From Eutypa lata (Eukaryota > Ascomycota > Sordariomycetes > Xylariales > Diatrypaceae), in assembly GCA_022661535.1 (NCBI GenBank), contig JAKULF010000011.1, positions 868,001-932,000 on the forward strand: a stretch of DNA of 64,000 bases, in the 5' to 3' direction. This document shows, in pieces, positions 14,501-25,939 of this stretch (positions are counted from its first letter, which is position 1; every line of letters starts with the position of its first letter). Made by a program: the position numbers and the translations under genes. The notes below the pieces were generated by a model. That model ran no database searches, was not told the DNA's origin, and was given only the letters and a program-made list of their open reading frames with translations.

Positions 14501-16616
14501 GCTATGTACCTAACTAGGCTTTTAGGATGGACGAACCCCGACTCGCAAGAATGGGGGAATACACCTCGTGATCAAGCTTCCCCGTACATCCGCACCATGC
14601 CCCGAGGTGTCGGGCCCTCAGACTTTGCGGGGAACTATGTACATACATGTAAGTAGTATTGTATTACTACCAACAACCTGTTAGGAGCTCGGTTGACCGC
14701 CTAGGCAGCCGCTAGGGACGTTGTTCATGCCATATGATGTTATCGTGGGTCTCCTTAAACCCTGAAAATCTAGAAACGGTTCGATAGCCAGATAGCTTAA
14801 GCACCGACTGGTCTATGATCGTCTCAAGGTCCACTCGAGATCTCTTTTATCAGTCCAGTAGAGTTTCTCATTCTACATGTTTTAAGCGAACCGAAAAGAC
14901 GGCGGATCTGCGAGAACATCAGAGTCAATACGGGCGGACTGGTCAAGTGACTCCCCCACAACCCTCATTGAGTGTTGTGCCAAGACAGATAACTCTGGGC
15001 ACACTGCAGGATCGACTCCGTTTTGGGATTCTGTCCAAAGGGATCAAAACGGAGTAGCTGGCATACGTAGTTGTCAGCTGCAAGTATAATTGGCTACCTA
15101 GCTGAGATGCAAATAAGATGCTCACGACTTCGTTTGATGCCAACAAGCTGTATTTTACTTCGACTAGAGAATTATGCTGAAAATAGGAAATAATGTAAGC
15201 AGATATCTTGTCTGCGTGAGCTTGAGGATATGTTAATTGATATACCGACCGTAAAGATCTGGATTGAAAGAGCAACGTAGCGTTGCGTTTTAGTCCACAT
15301 ATTAAATACCATAACAAGATGCATTATGACGCTATTGTGTGGGGGTTCGTTACCTCCCGAGGTCTGCAAGATGTTTATTCACATTGCAGTCGAGTTCCTT
15401 GAGTTCCCTATGATTATGTCTAGAACCACTAGGTTTAAGAAGACACAAGGCTTCATTCAGATGAATCGAGGATTTAAAGCCTCTGTTTCTAAATGGAATA
15501 ATTATATGAAATGTATTTAAGTTTTGCTAATGGACTCTTTGCAGAAATGAGAAGTTTAAGATTTTGAATAAGAAACTAGTCGTGTATATCTGATCTGTCC
15601 CTGCCAGAAATACATCGGCAATGCCTCTTTCAAGTTACCTAAAACCACACCCAAATGAAGAGACATGTGCTTTATGTTTGGACTTACGTTTTCCGATGAA
15701 TAATTTAAAGCTAGCCATCACGATCACCACACAACCCGAGGTTCATGCCAGGTATGAGGGGATGCTGATCTATCGCAGATCGATGTGCAAGCATCTAAAC
15801 ATCGGCATTGAAATAGCGACGTATAAGAAAGAAGGGTGACAGTTGCTTCTCCTAGAGAAATACAATACGGCCACTAAAAGCTCACAAGACCTTAAGCGTG
15901 GTAAGGTCAAGCAATTACACAACAGCTGCTTGTGAGACTACACAACTGTGTTGCTTCGAAACTTCAACCTCGGCCTTCATATCTAGATTTACTTGTAGAC
16001 TAGTAGTTACCTAGTCCCTTGAAAAGAAATAAAAGGAATTAACTGCCTATGTGCAAATTGGAATCATGGAACCCATTTATACATTATCAGAACATAAAAC
16101 AATCACTGGTCTTTACGCGAAGCTATTCATGTTTCCTGTTATAAGGAGGTAGTTATCGTGGATATGAAGTCTGTATGTATGCATGTATGTATGTACATAC
16201 AAGTCAAGAGTGGATGCAAATGATAAAGTTAAATGGGTAACACTAGCTACTAGTTATATAGAACTAACGTTAAGTAGTACCTGAATCACAGTAATATATT
16301 GTACAGCAGATGTCCACTCAAACCGTTATCTTGGTGATCCGCGCTGAATTATACTATTCTGTACAACCTACGTAGGTAGTTCCATAGGGAGAACAAGTTA
16401 CAAGCCTGTGTGCCTGCGCATTGCAGCCCAGCCTAGCCCACTCAGTCAAGTCATCAATCAGTAAGTAGTACGTAGAATGTCCACCTGAGAAAAAGCCTGC
16501 AGGGAAAGGCCAAATGCAAAAAGACAAAACATCGTTCGTCAACAACCTTAACTAGAAGTCACACTTGTCAGTTTATCAGTTGGTCGAGTGACACCCAGAC
16601 ACCCTTCTTCAATTAT
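11581..16616. other. Gene-poor region
   Basis: About 5 kb without a gene I can support. Short frames at 12778-13182, 13079-13291, 14155-14376, 14815-15057 and 15621-15839 match no known family. The 13079-13291 minus-strand frame ends at a good donor (GTAAGT), so it could be an exon of an unknown small gene, but no partner exon was found. A TATATATAGG sequence lies near 13845. No RIP-like block is present here. Confidence 0.4.
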
Positions 16617-16823
16617 ATGTGCCCACTATTTAGTATTCACTATCCAATACCTGCTAAGACCAAACGGTTAGTAGGTACCTGTTAGTAGTTACCGGTATCC
16701 GTGCTTAGCCCATACCTGAGCTGCATACCTTCCCTTATACTCACTCCACCCTTCATAATAAGGTATCTAATATCTACCTTCATTCTCCCCTTCCAATCCC
16801 CATTCTTGTTATCGACTTTGCAG

Positions 16824-19241
16824 AAGGGTGCTGCTGCTTAACAGCCCCGACATCTCCAAGATTCCTTCAAGAAATTCAACCCGTCTCCCATCCAATATCC
16901 CTTTACGAACCCTCCGTACCCGACCTGATCCAGATCAACAATCGACGTCACTGCTGGCCGAGCACCGGCATCAGCCTTCCTCCCACGACCGACACTCCTC
17001 CGATTCTGCCGACTCTGACTTATCCTGGACCGACACCGGTGACATCGCCGAGCAGTTAGCAGATGCGGAGGATCCCTTGCGGATTAGGCTTGCAGATACC
17101 TCCATAAGAGACGACGACGGCCTGCTTGCTGGAATTCACAAACGTCATCCCAGCCGGTCTAAGCCTAAACGCGTCCAGTTTAGAAGCTCTGTCTCAGATC
17201 ACGACCGGCAGCATTCTAGACCCCACGCTGGCGTCGTTAATAAAGAAGCTATTGAGATCCCCGATATCCCTCCCGGCCGCAATTCAAGAGCTCAACGCTT
17301 AATAACCGCCATCATGCCGGGCTCCGGGGGTAGCAAGCTCCTCCTGTAGGTCTATGGCAATCTTATATTATACGCAGGCTATGCAAAAATTTTACTAACT
17401 GTACGGCAGGTACTTTACAACAATTTTTGTATCATTAGGTGTTTTCCTTTTTGGATATGACCAGGGTGTTATGTCGGGTATTATCACGTACGATACCCGC
17501 CGCCAAATGCAACTATGTTGCAGTTCATATATCGAATGATTACTGACATTAGGTTAGGGGCCCGTACTTTCGGGACACGTTCAACCACCCCTCCAAGGCT
17601 GAAATAGGTACTATGGTCGCTATCCTCGAGATAGGGGCCTTCATCTCTTCACTCATTGTAGGCAAAGTTGGCGATATCATCGGCCGACGAAGAACCATCC
17701 TCTACGGTTCTATTATCTTCTTTGTTGGTGGAGCGTTACAATCTTTTGCTACCAATATGCCCATGATGATGCTGGGCAGAATCATTGCTGGTTTAGGCGT
17801 GGGTTCCTTGTCGACTATTGTACCTGTTTACCAGTCGGAAATCTCGCCCCCACACAACCGAGGCCAGCTGGCTTGCATCGAGTTTTCTGGAAATATCATT
17901 GGCTATACGACATCTGTCTGGGTGGACTATTTCTGTGGATTCATCGAGAGTGACTGGTCATGGCGCATTCCGCTCCTCATGCAGTGTGTTATGGGTGGTT
18001 TATTAGGTGCCGGCAGTTTGATAATAGTAGAGTCGCCCAGGTATGACATCCAACTTACAGGCTAACAGATAGAGAGCTTCTGCTGACCTTAGTATGAAGA
18101 TGGCTTCTCGACAATGATCACGATGAGGAAGGCATTGTAGTCATTGCTAACTTGTATGGCGGTGGTGATATCCACGACCCGAAGGCCCGAGAAGAATATC
18201 GAGAAATCAAGATGAATGTCCTGCTGCAGCGCATGGAGGGTGAGAGGACCTATGCGGAGATGTTCCGTCGCTATAAAACTCGTGTCTTCATTGCCATGTC
18301 TGCGCAAGCTCTAGCGCAATTGAACGGCATCAACGTCATCTCATACTACGCCCCTTACGTGTTCGAATCGGCCGGTTGGTTAGGTCACGACGCAGTTATG
18401 ATGACGGGTATCAACGGCATTACTTATTTCCTCTCGACTATACCGCCGTGGTACGTCGTGGATCGATGGGGACGGCGAATTATATTGCTTAGCGGTGCTG
18501 TCTTGATGGCGGGGTCTCTGTCTATGGTGTCCTACTTCCTTTACCTCGATATTAAAATGACCCCGACGCTGGTTGTAGTATTCGTGATGATCTATAACGC
18601 CGCCTTTGGATACTCTTGGGGACCTATCCCCTGGTTATACCCCCCGGAAATTCTACCCTTGAGCATTCGGTCCAAGGGAGCTAGTCTGTCTACAGCGTCC
18701 AACTGGGCATTCAATTGGCTGGTAGGGGAGATGACTCCGATACTACAGGAGTGGATCAAATGGCGGCTTTATTTACTGCATGCATTCTTTTGCGTAATCA
18801 GTTTTGTTGTCGGTAAGTTTAGTGAAGTGTGCCAAAGCCAACAGCTGCGTTACTAACGAATGAATTACAGTGTACTTTGTATATCCCGAGACCTGTGGTG
18901 TCAGATTGGAGGATATGGATTCGCTTTTCGGAGATGCCAGCACGGCTATGGGTACGCCTGGCGTGAGATCGGAAACAGGCTCTATGGTTAGAGCAGGTTC
19001 TCCCGTTCCCTCGCTTGATCTCCGCGGCCGGGTTGCCTCAGATGTCAACATCCCTCCGTTAGATATCGACCCTCCCAGCGTCAACATGGTTGACGGGAGG
19101 CCACAGTATCGGTCAGAAAGCAGGGACTCCCGCGGACGAGTAGGCGACTGGCTCAATAGAATGGTTGGACAGGCCAGAGGTACTAGTAGCAGCCCGGCTA
19201 GAGCCCGATATGCACCATTAGACCAGCGAGACGAACAATAG
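16824..19241 (+). CDS. MFS sugar transporter (sugar porter family)
   Basis: A major-facilitator sugar porter of the plasma membrane that probably imports a hexose or related sugar by proton symport. Exons: up to 17345, 17410-17487, 17558-18040, 18100-18812 and 18871-19241. Twelve membrane segments are expected. Family signatures seen are GVFLFGYDQGVMSG, GDIIGRRRTILYG, the PESPR-type motif (here VESPRWLLDND), ALAQLNGINVISYYAPYVFE, VDRWGRRIILLSG and VYPETCGVRLEDM. From ATG 17314 (MPGSGGSKLLLYFTT) alone the protein has 558 residues and is complete. The frame is, however, open another 160 codons upstream without an ATG, encoding a Ser/Asp/Arg-rich cytosolic extension (SWTDTGDIAEQLADAEDPLR) that looks like real coding sequence. 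It begins at acceptor TTTGCAG (16817-16823). A phase-compatible first exon, 16617-16666, with donor GTTAGT would supply the start and give 738 residues; this exon is tentative. The tail is Ser/Arg-rich. Confidence 0.9.
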
Positions 19242-20828
19242 CATTAAACGTATTAACGGGGGCGCATTGATGAGGCGCAAAGCTTTTTTTTCGAATTCCG
19301 GGTTGGGATTAGAACTTGATTCATATAGACAGCAGCACATGTGATGCTCGGCGGCGAGTATCTACGGGTTTCTCTCTCTTTTCTATCATTTTTGGGGGTT
19401 GTCATTACGCACAGGATCGTGGGTGGCACGGTAGCTTGACATATCTATCAGCTTTGTGGTTTACCACCCTAGGAATAGGGGAAGGGTGGTAAGGAGATAT
19501 GGTGAATAAGGGGAGTGAGAGTCGGTTGAGCTTCATCGTTAGACTGTATTTTGTGGATTAAGTCCACTCCTCTTGTTTGCGTACATCTCTGTCTTTTTTT
19601 TCGGATGGCTCATCTTGGCCTCACAACCGCTGTTGGATAATGTCATCTGCTGCTGCTGTTGTTGCAATACTTTTTTTTTTGGATTATGGGGGGTAGAGCG
19701 AGGTGAATGCGCAGCATTATACATTCAAACACGTTATAAAACATTTACCACACAATACCTGGGTGTCTAGCGCCTATGGTGGTGTGGAGAAGATATAGGG
19801 GTAGGTATGCGTTAATGAGATTATACGGATTTAACATTTAACTTGACTGACTACCCAGCTACCTTGCATCCTACAAAGGACAATACGATAGATACTGTGA
19901 ATACCTGCATGTAACCATGCCACTTGCAGGTATGTAGGTGTATATTATCGATTTGATAAATTGGAAGTTATACATTAAAATATATTTATCCAATACTACC
20001 TCATTGACATGCATGTATGTAGGTAGGTAGGCAGACAATAGGGCTAGTATTAACTCGACGCTTATCGAAACGAAACAAATCTTGTGCTGCAAGACAACAT
20101 TCAATTTAGGGGTCGGTTGTTTCTCATTTCTCATCCTGCATATGTATGTATCTTCAGCACCTAAATATAGTTACTCGATACAAAGGAGACGGAGACGGGA
20201 GGGCTGAAAGGCCAGATTGCCGAAATCCGACTAAGAGAAAGCCTTCTAGTTAGCAGGTGGTACGAAGAGGTGCCCTGTGCTAAACTCAGACAAAATAGCG
20301 TAAGGCCCAGAAGGTCCTTACAGTGGATCTCAGCGCGTTCTCGGGCTCGTAGCTGAAGGAAACTGCAGGGTATGATTACGACTGGGGGCGCTCTAAATCG
20401 GTACAGCAGCGTAGTATTGGTTGTTCCCAATAAGTACATAACATGCATGCTATTCATACACTACACCAAAATTTAGACATCATAACTACAGTGCAGTGGT
20501 GCGTGTACACATGAACCTCCCTCCCTTTTACTTCTTCATCCCTCATCATTCTTTGAGTGGTTAACCAATGCCCCCGTGTATCCTTCGTCATTGAATTTTT
20601 TCTTCCTATTTTCTTTTTTAAACTATTCTCCGGCTACGGGAGATGTTTTGATCTCTTGTGGAGTTCTTTTTTTAACCCTCACACTCGTGGTATCTTTTTT
20701 CTCCCCTTGGACTTTTTTTTATTTGCTTCTGACACTCTTTCCCCTTTTAATCATACCATACGATTGGAGCTACATTTCCACCACAATCTTCTTCTTTCCC
20801 GTCTACTCGGCCACAACGGTTCGCGATC
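19242..20828. other. Intergenic region and PMT2 leader
   Basis: The 3' flank of the sugar transporter is followed by the pyrimidine-rich leader of PMT2 (T-rich from about 20590). A short upstream open frame at 20568-20594 (eight codons and a stop) would lie in the leader if transcription starts before it. GTAGGTAGGTAGG occurs near 20016. No gene supported. Confidence 0.45.
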
Positions 20829-23431
20829 ATGGCCGATACAAAGGCCACGGTTGCCTCTGGCGCCGATCCTGCCGGTGACATTGCCCGCAGGCGCAACGTA
20901 CCGACAGCTGGAACACCGGCGCAGCAGCTTCAACCTGAGGAGCAGAAGGTCCATGGCAAGAAGAAGGTATACATCACAGATTTACAATTTGTTCTGTACT
21001 CCCCAATGGGCTGCCAAACCCACTAATTGTTAATAGGAGCTGTCTTTCCTCGATATCCTTAGCGAGTGGGAATTCCTCATTGCCCCTCTGATCTTCACCG
21101 CCCTCGCCATCTTCACTCGATTATACAAGATCGGTCTCAGCAATATTGTCACTTGGGATGTAAGTAGGAACCGTGCTGAACTCGTCTAGACACATTTATG
21201 CTAACCACTTGTGCAATAGGAAGCTCAGTTCGTACAACCCTCGTCCTACCGACTCTCTTAATTCGTACCGCTGACTTAGCTCCCCTTCGATATAGCTTCG
21301 GTAAATTCGGCTCGCATTACATCAAGCGCGAACTCTTTTTCGATGTGTAAGCCAGCCTATGTGCAAACTACTATATGTAAAGGCGATATTCAACTAACTG
21401 GCGGATATACAGTCACCCTCCTCTCGGTAAAATCCTCGTCGGCTTCTCTGGTGTCCTCGCCGGATACAATGGATCGTTCGAGTTCAAGTCTGGCGAGACT
21501 TACCCCGAGGAGCTCAACTACACCTTTATGCGCGCGTTCAATGCCTTCTGGGGTATTCTCTGTGTTCCTCTTGCCTACTACACCGCGAAGGAACTGAACC
21601 TAAAGCGTCCTGCTGTCTGGTTTGTCACTCTCATGGTTCTCTGCGAAAACTCCTATACCACCATCAGCCGTTTCATCCTCCTCGACTCGATGCTGCTTTT
21701 CGGTACTGTCGCCACCGTCTTCTGTTGGGCCAAGTTCCACCGCCTGCAGAAGGAAAGTTTCGAGCCCGAATGGTTCTTCTGGCTGTTCATGACTGGTCTC
21801 AGCTTGGGATTTGTCTGCAGTATCAAGCTCGTCGGGTTGTTCGTTACGGCTATGGTTGGTCTCTACACCATTGAGGATCTTTGGAACAAGTTCGGCAACA
21901 CCAAGATGCCTTATACCACACTTACTGCCCATCTTGGTGCCCGTGTTGTCGGTTTGATCGTCATCCCGTTCCTTGTATATCTCTTCTCCTTCGCCCTGCA
22001 TTTTGCCATCTTGACGAGGAGTGGACCGGGTGATGCCCAGATGAGCTCCCTGTTCCAGGCAAACTTGGAAGGTAGCGAGATTGGCCGTAACTCCCCACTT
22101 GAGGTCGCACTTGGTTCTAGGGTGACTATCAAGAACCAGGGTTATGGTGGTGGTCTCCTTCACAGTCACGTCCAGAGTATGTATTCCATGACATGTCTTG
22201 ATGGTTAAGTTTTCTCTAACTCTATCTTAGCTTACCCCGAGGGCTCCAACCAACAGCAGGTTACATGTTACCATCACAAAGATGCCAACAATGACTGGTG
22301 GTTCTACCCGAACCGCTTTGATGCCGACTACGACCCAGAGGCCGACCCACGATTCATTGGAGACGGCTCTGTTATTCGTCTGATCCACTCCCAGACGGGC
22401 CGAAACCTGCACTCCCACGACATTCCAGCTCCCGTCTCCAAGAGTCACAAGGAAGTATCTTCGTACGGTAACCTCACGGTCGGTGACGATAAGGACCATT
22501 GGAAGATTGAAGTTGTCAAGGATGTTGCATCCCGTGACAAGAGCAAGATTCGCACTTTGACTACTGCTTTCCGGTTGAAGCATGAGGTTCTTGGCTGCTA
22601 CCTACGTGCTGGCAATGTCAACTTGCCACAGTGGGGTTTCAAGCAGATCGAGGTTACTTGCGACAAGAGCAACAACCCCCGCGATACCTTCACTCACTGG
22701 AACATCGAGGGTCACACCAATGAGAAGCGTAAGTTTACAAAACTACCCTGTATGGTCAATGGATGGATGTATGGCTAACTGGAACAGTTCCTCCTGGTGA
22801 CCCTGGCAAGTACAAGTCTCCTTTCTTCCACGACTTCATCCACCTAAACGTCGCCATGATGACATCCAACAATGCTCTTGTTCCTGACCCCGACAAGCAA
22901 GACGACCTTGCTTCCAAATGGTGGCAATGGCCTATCTTGAACGTGGGACTTCGCATGTGTGGCTGGGACGACAAGATAGTCAAGTATTTCCTACTTGGCA
23001 ACCCCTTCATCTATTGGGTGTCGACAGGATCCCTCGGTGTTGTTGGCCTGATGACCCTCTGGTACATTCTTAGGTGGCAGCGAGGATTCAGGGAGCTATC
23101 GCAAGAGGACATTGACCAGATCCATTATTCTGGACTTTACCCTATTCTGGGATGGTTCCTCCACTACCTGCCCTTCGTCGTCATGGCTCGTGTCACCTAC
23201 GTTCATCACTACTACCCAGCTCTGTATTTCGCGATATTGAGCTTGGGCTTCCTGGTTGACTTTGTCTTGAAGGAGAAGCCGAAGGTGATCCAGTATGCTA
23301 TATACGGTGTCCTGTACACCGTCGTCTCAGGCTTATACATCTACTTCATTCCTATCTGCTGGGGTATGACGGGGAGCAACCAGCAGTATAAGTACATGAA
23401 GTGGTTCGACAGCTGGCGCATTTCCGATTAA
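20829..23431 (+). CDS. PMT2: Dolichyl-phosphate-mannose protein O-mannosyltransferase, PMT2 class
   Basis: ER membrane enzyme that transfers mannose from dolichyl-phosphate mannose to Ser/Thr of secretory proteins, usually as a Pmt1-Pmt2 heterodimer. Seven exons: 20829-20966, 21037-21159, 21220-21227, 21296-21346, 21413-22176, 22231-22728 and 22788-23431, 2226 bases, 741 residues. Exon 3 is only 8 bases (GAAGCTCA); it supplies E88, A89 and part of H90, so that D87-E88 of the catalytic luminal loop (TWDEAHFGKFG) is rebuilt exactly as in the family. Other signatures are [26 protein letters not shown] and [13 protein letters not shown]. The central MIR domain (about residues 330-515) contains [20 protein letters not shown]. 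The C-terminus ends [13 protein letters not shown]2 rather than PMT1 or PMT4 is assigned from the motif order around [14 protein letters not shown] and the C-terminus. The first ATG context is GATCATGGC. A strong hairpin lies 31 bases after the stop. Confidence 0.96.
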
Positions 23432-23462
23432 GGGGATCTAGGAACCAACCTACTAATACAAG

Positions 23463-23507
23463 CCCCCTTTTTTAGCAGTCACGGCATTTTTCCGTGACTA
23501 AAGGGGG
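23463..23507 (+). other. Long hairpin in the PMT2 3' flank
   Basis: Two perfectly paired arms of 8 bp each are nested: CCCCCTTT (23463-23470) with AAAGGGGG (23500-23507), and AGTCACGG (23477-23484) with CCGTGACT (23492-23499). A 7-base loop CATTTTT and a one-sided 6-base bulge lie between. It falls just after the stop codon, so in the mRNA it would be a stable 3'UTR stem. Confidence 0.75.
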
Positions 23508-24160
23508 ATCATTGTCACTTATACACACGATTAGACAACCTACCATTGTCTGTCACCACTTATCACAATTAAAACTCCCCCATCTCCTTAGTTGACCAGT
23601 GTAACGATATGAGGAATCCGTTATTTGCATGAAGGGAATAATCTCCAGAGATAAAAGTGGAGTTTCGGGGCGGTATGTGCGGGAAATCTGGGTGACGGGA
23701 CGCATCAACTGTTTTTGTAGTGTTTTTTTTCTTCTTTCTTTCCCTTTTCTCTTTCTTACTTCCAGGAGGGGAAATAAAAAGGGGAAGGGAGGTGGGAGGG
23801 GGACCAACTGAAAAGAAGGAAGATAAAAAGAGACGTTACCATTACACCTACCTACCTACCTAACTTAACTACCGCCTTTCTAATAGTCAAAAGCATACCG
23901 CGCTTTTTTTCTCCTTTGCATTGTTGCTTCGTTTTCGAATCTGCGTTGGTACTACCTAGGTAAGTAAGTTAGAAAGAGACTTACTTTGACTACATCCGCA
24001 GAGAGAAAAAGATGTAGGTACTAGTATAGATAGAGCAGAGGCTATGTGACGGTCTCTCCTTGCGGTAATGGTAAGTAGAAAGTATGTCTGTCTGTCTAAC
24101 TTCCTTTTTAGAACTCGTGACTTCATTTGCTATAATATACTATGATATGCCATACTATGT

Positions 24161-24207
24161 TATGCTATGCTATGCTATGCTATGCTACGCTATGCTATGC
24201 TACGCTA
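24161..24207. repeat. (TATGC)n pentanucleotide array
   Basis: About nine near-perfect copies of TATGC, three of them with the variant TACGC, read directly. The same unit (CATAG on the other strand) occurs as a short run in the SSL1 intron near 8196-8210. Confidence 0.85.
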
Positions 24208-24878
24208 CATATTATGTTGTTTATAGTAGAGATCATTCATTACTATATACTAAGTATCTAGATATCTTTGTCGCCCAAGGAGACAACGCACGTCATCAAC
24301 GCCCAATGCGTTCCTCTACTTTCTTTCCGCCATTAGTATAGTATCTCTTAACCTTGGTGAAGTCATTGAGAATACAGCTCGCGTCTGGCCTCACTAGCCG
24401 AGGCGTTGTCTGTTTGATCTCCTTTATATATATTTATTTGTATATACACAGAGCAGTGTATAAAAAAGCAGTAACTGTGAGGGCGGGAAATGGAAGAAGA
24501 GCATATATCCGTCCCATTTCCCCTTCTCCTCACACCCTTTATCCTCATTGCTTGCTTGCTTGCTTGCTGCTGCTGCTGCTGCTGCTACCATGATGCGTGT
24601 TGGATAGAATATGCTGTAGACGCCAGGCCGATGCGTAACTTAGATGAGTCCTGTTTGCTCCTCTTCTCTCTTTTCCCCTTCTTCCCTATCCTCCTCCTTC
24701 CACGGAAAGGGGGAGAAGGGGGTGGGTGTGATAAATGCCTAAGTAAGTACCCTCTCCTTCTCTTCATGATATTTTCCTCATTACACCAACCAACCAACCA
24801 ACCAACCAACCCAAATATCAAACGAACCATACCAGACCAGACCAGACCAACATTATCATCATCGTTAACCCACCTACC

Positions 24879-25209
24879 TCAACAACAAACCCCCCCAGCA
24901 CTCCTCCCCGCATCCGCCGAAAGCTGCACCACCCTCGCGCCGGCCCCTCCTCCTCCACCCCCACCACCGACCCCGCCCCCGCCCCCGCCCGTCCCAGGCC
25001 CGGGCCCCTTGACGCCGCTCCGGCGATCATTCAGGTCGTACCGGCCCGCGTTGATGTTCTCGAAGATGCGCTCGGCGACGCCGGCGAACGCCGCCTCGAC
25101 GTTGTGGCCGCTCTTGGCGCTCGTCTCGACGTAGGCCAGGACGCCGTTCTTGGCGGCCCATTCGCGCGCCTCGGACGCCGTCACCTCCCTCTTCTTCTCC
25201 TTTTTGTTC

Positions 25210-25241
<32 letters not shown>

Positions 25242-25939
25242 CTCGTTGTCCTCCTCGGCGTCGTGGTGGTCAGGGGTTACCTCGTCGAGCTTGTTGCCCA
25301 CCAGCACCACTACGATGTCGGGCTCCGCGATCTGCCGCAGGTCCGAGAGCCAGTCCGTCGCGTGCAGGAAGGTCGCCCGCCGCGTTATGTCGAATACGAG
25401 GAGGGCCCCTGAGGCCCCGCGGAAGTAGGAGCGCGTTACGGATTTGTAAGCTTTGGGATGGAGATTAGCAAGGGGTATATATATATATATATGCATATAC
25501 ATATATGCGTGTGTGTTTGGCTGTGGGAAAACATACTCTCCTGTCCCGCCGTATCCCACAGCGACAGTTTCATGTGTTTCTGGGGTATTTCCACCTCCTT
25601 GCGCCGCGGTTGGGGCAGCCCCTCAGGGGCTGTCGCTGTTGTTGAAGAAGAAGGGCGTGATGACGTTGACGATGTGGTGGCGGCATTATTACTATTATCG
25701 TTATCGTTGCTATTACTGGCGTCGGCGGCGGCAAAGGCGGCGAAGGTAGCGCTGCTTCCGGCCTTGTTGTGCGGCGGTCCCACGGGCACAATGCGCGACC
25801 CGAATTCCACGCCGATGGTCACGTCGTGCTGCGCGCTGAACCGCCCCTCGCATAGCCGGATCGTCAGCGACGACTTGCCGCATCCCGAGTCCCCGATGCA
25901 CACTAGCTTGGCGATGTAATCCCACGGCGGCGACGACAT
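24879..25939 (-). CDS. Rab-family small GTPase with large insertions
   Basis: A membrane-trafficking GTPase of the Rab2/4/14 type. Exons 25537-25939 and 24879-25450, 324 residues against the usual 200-220. The G-boxes are intact: GDSGCGKS (16-23), T41 in VTIGVEF, WDTAGQE (128-134, split by the intron), NKLD and ETSAKS. FRGASGALLVFDITRRATF is the classic Rab core. It ends with Cys-Cys, a geranylgeranylation signal for Rab proteins. Two insertions are notable. About 65 residues rich in Ala/Ser/Asn/Thr lie between switch I and the G3 box. A stretch with a run of ten Asn (from a TTG repeat at 25211-25238) follows NKLD. The hypervariable tail carries Gly runs. The intron has donor GTATGT and acceptor AAAG and holds TA and GT repeats. 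The fold is expected to tolerate both insertions as loops. Closest subfamily assignment is from memory. Confidence 0.9.

Larger units (their letters stand above)
23432..24878. other. Convergent intergenic region, PMT2 / Rab
   Basis: Contains the hairpin, a (TATGC)n array, a (CTTG)n(CTG)n tract at about 24549-24587 and a (CAAC)n tract at about 24785-24810. Frames here, such as 24490-25134, are low-complexity or shadows. No gene supported. Confidence 0.45.
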
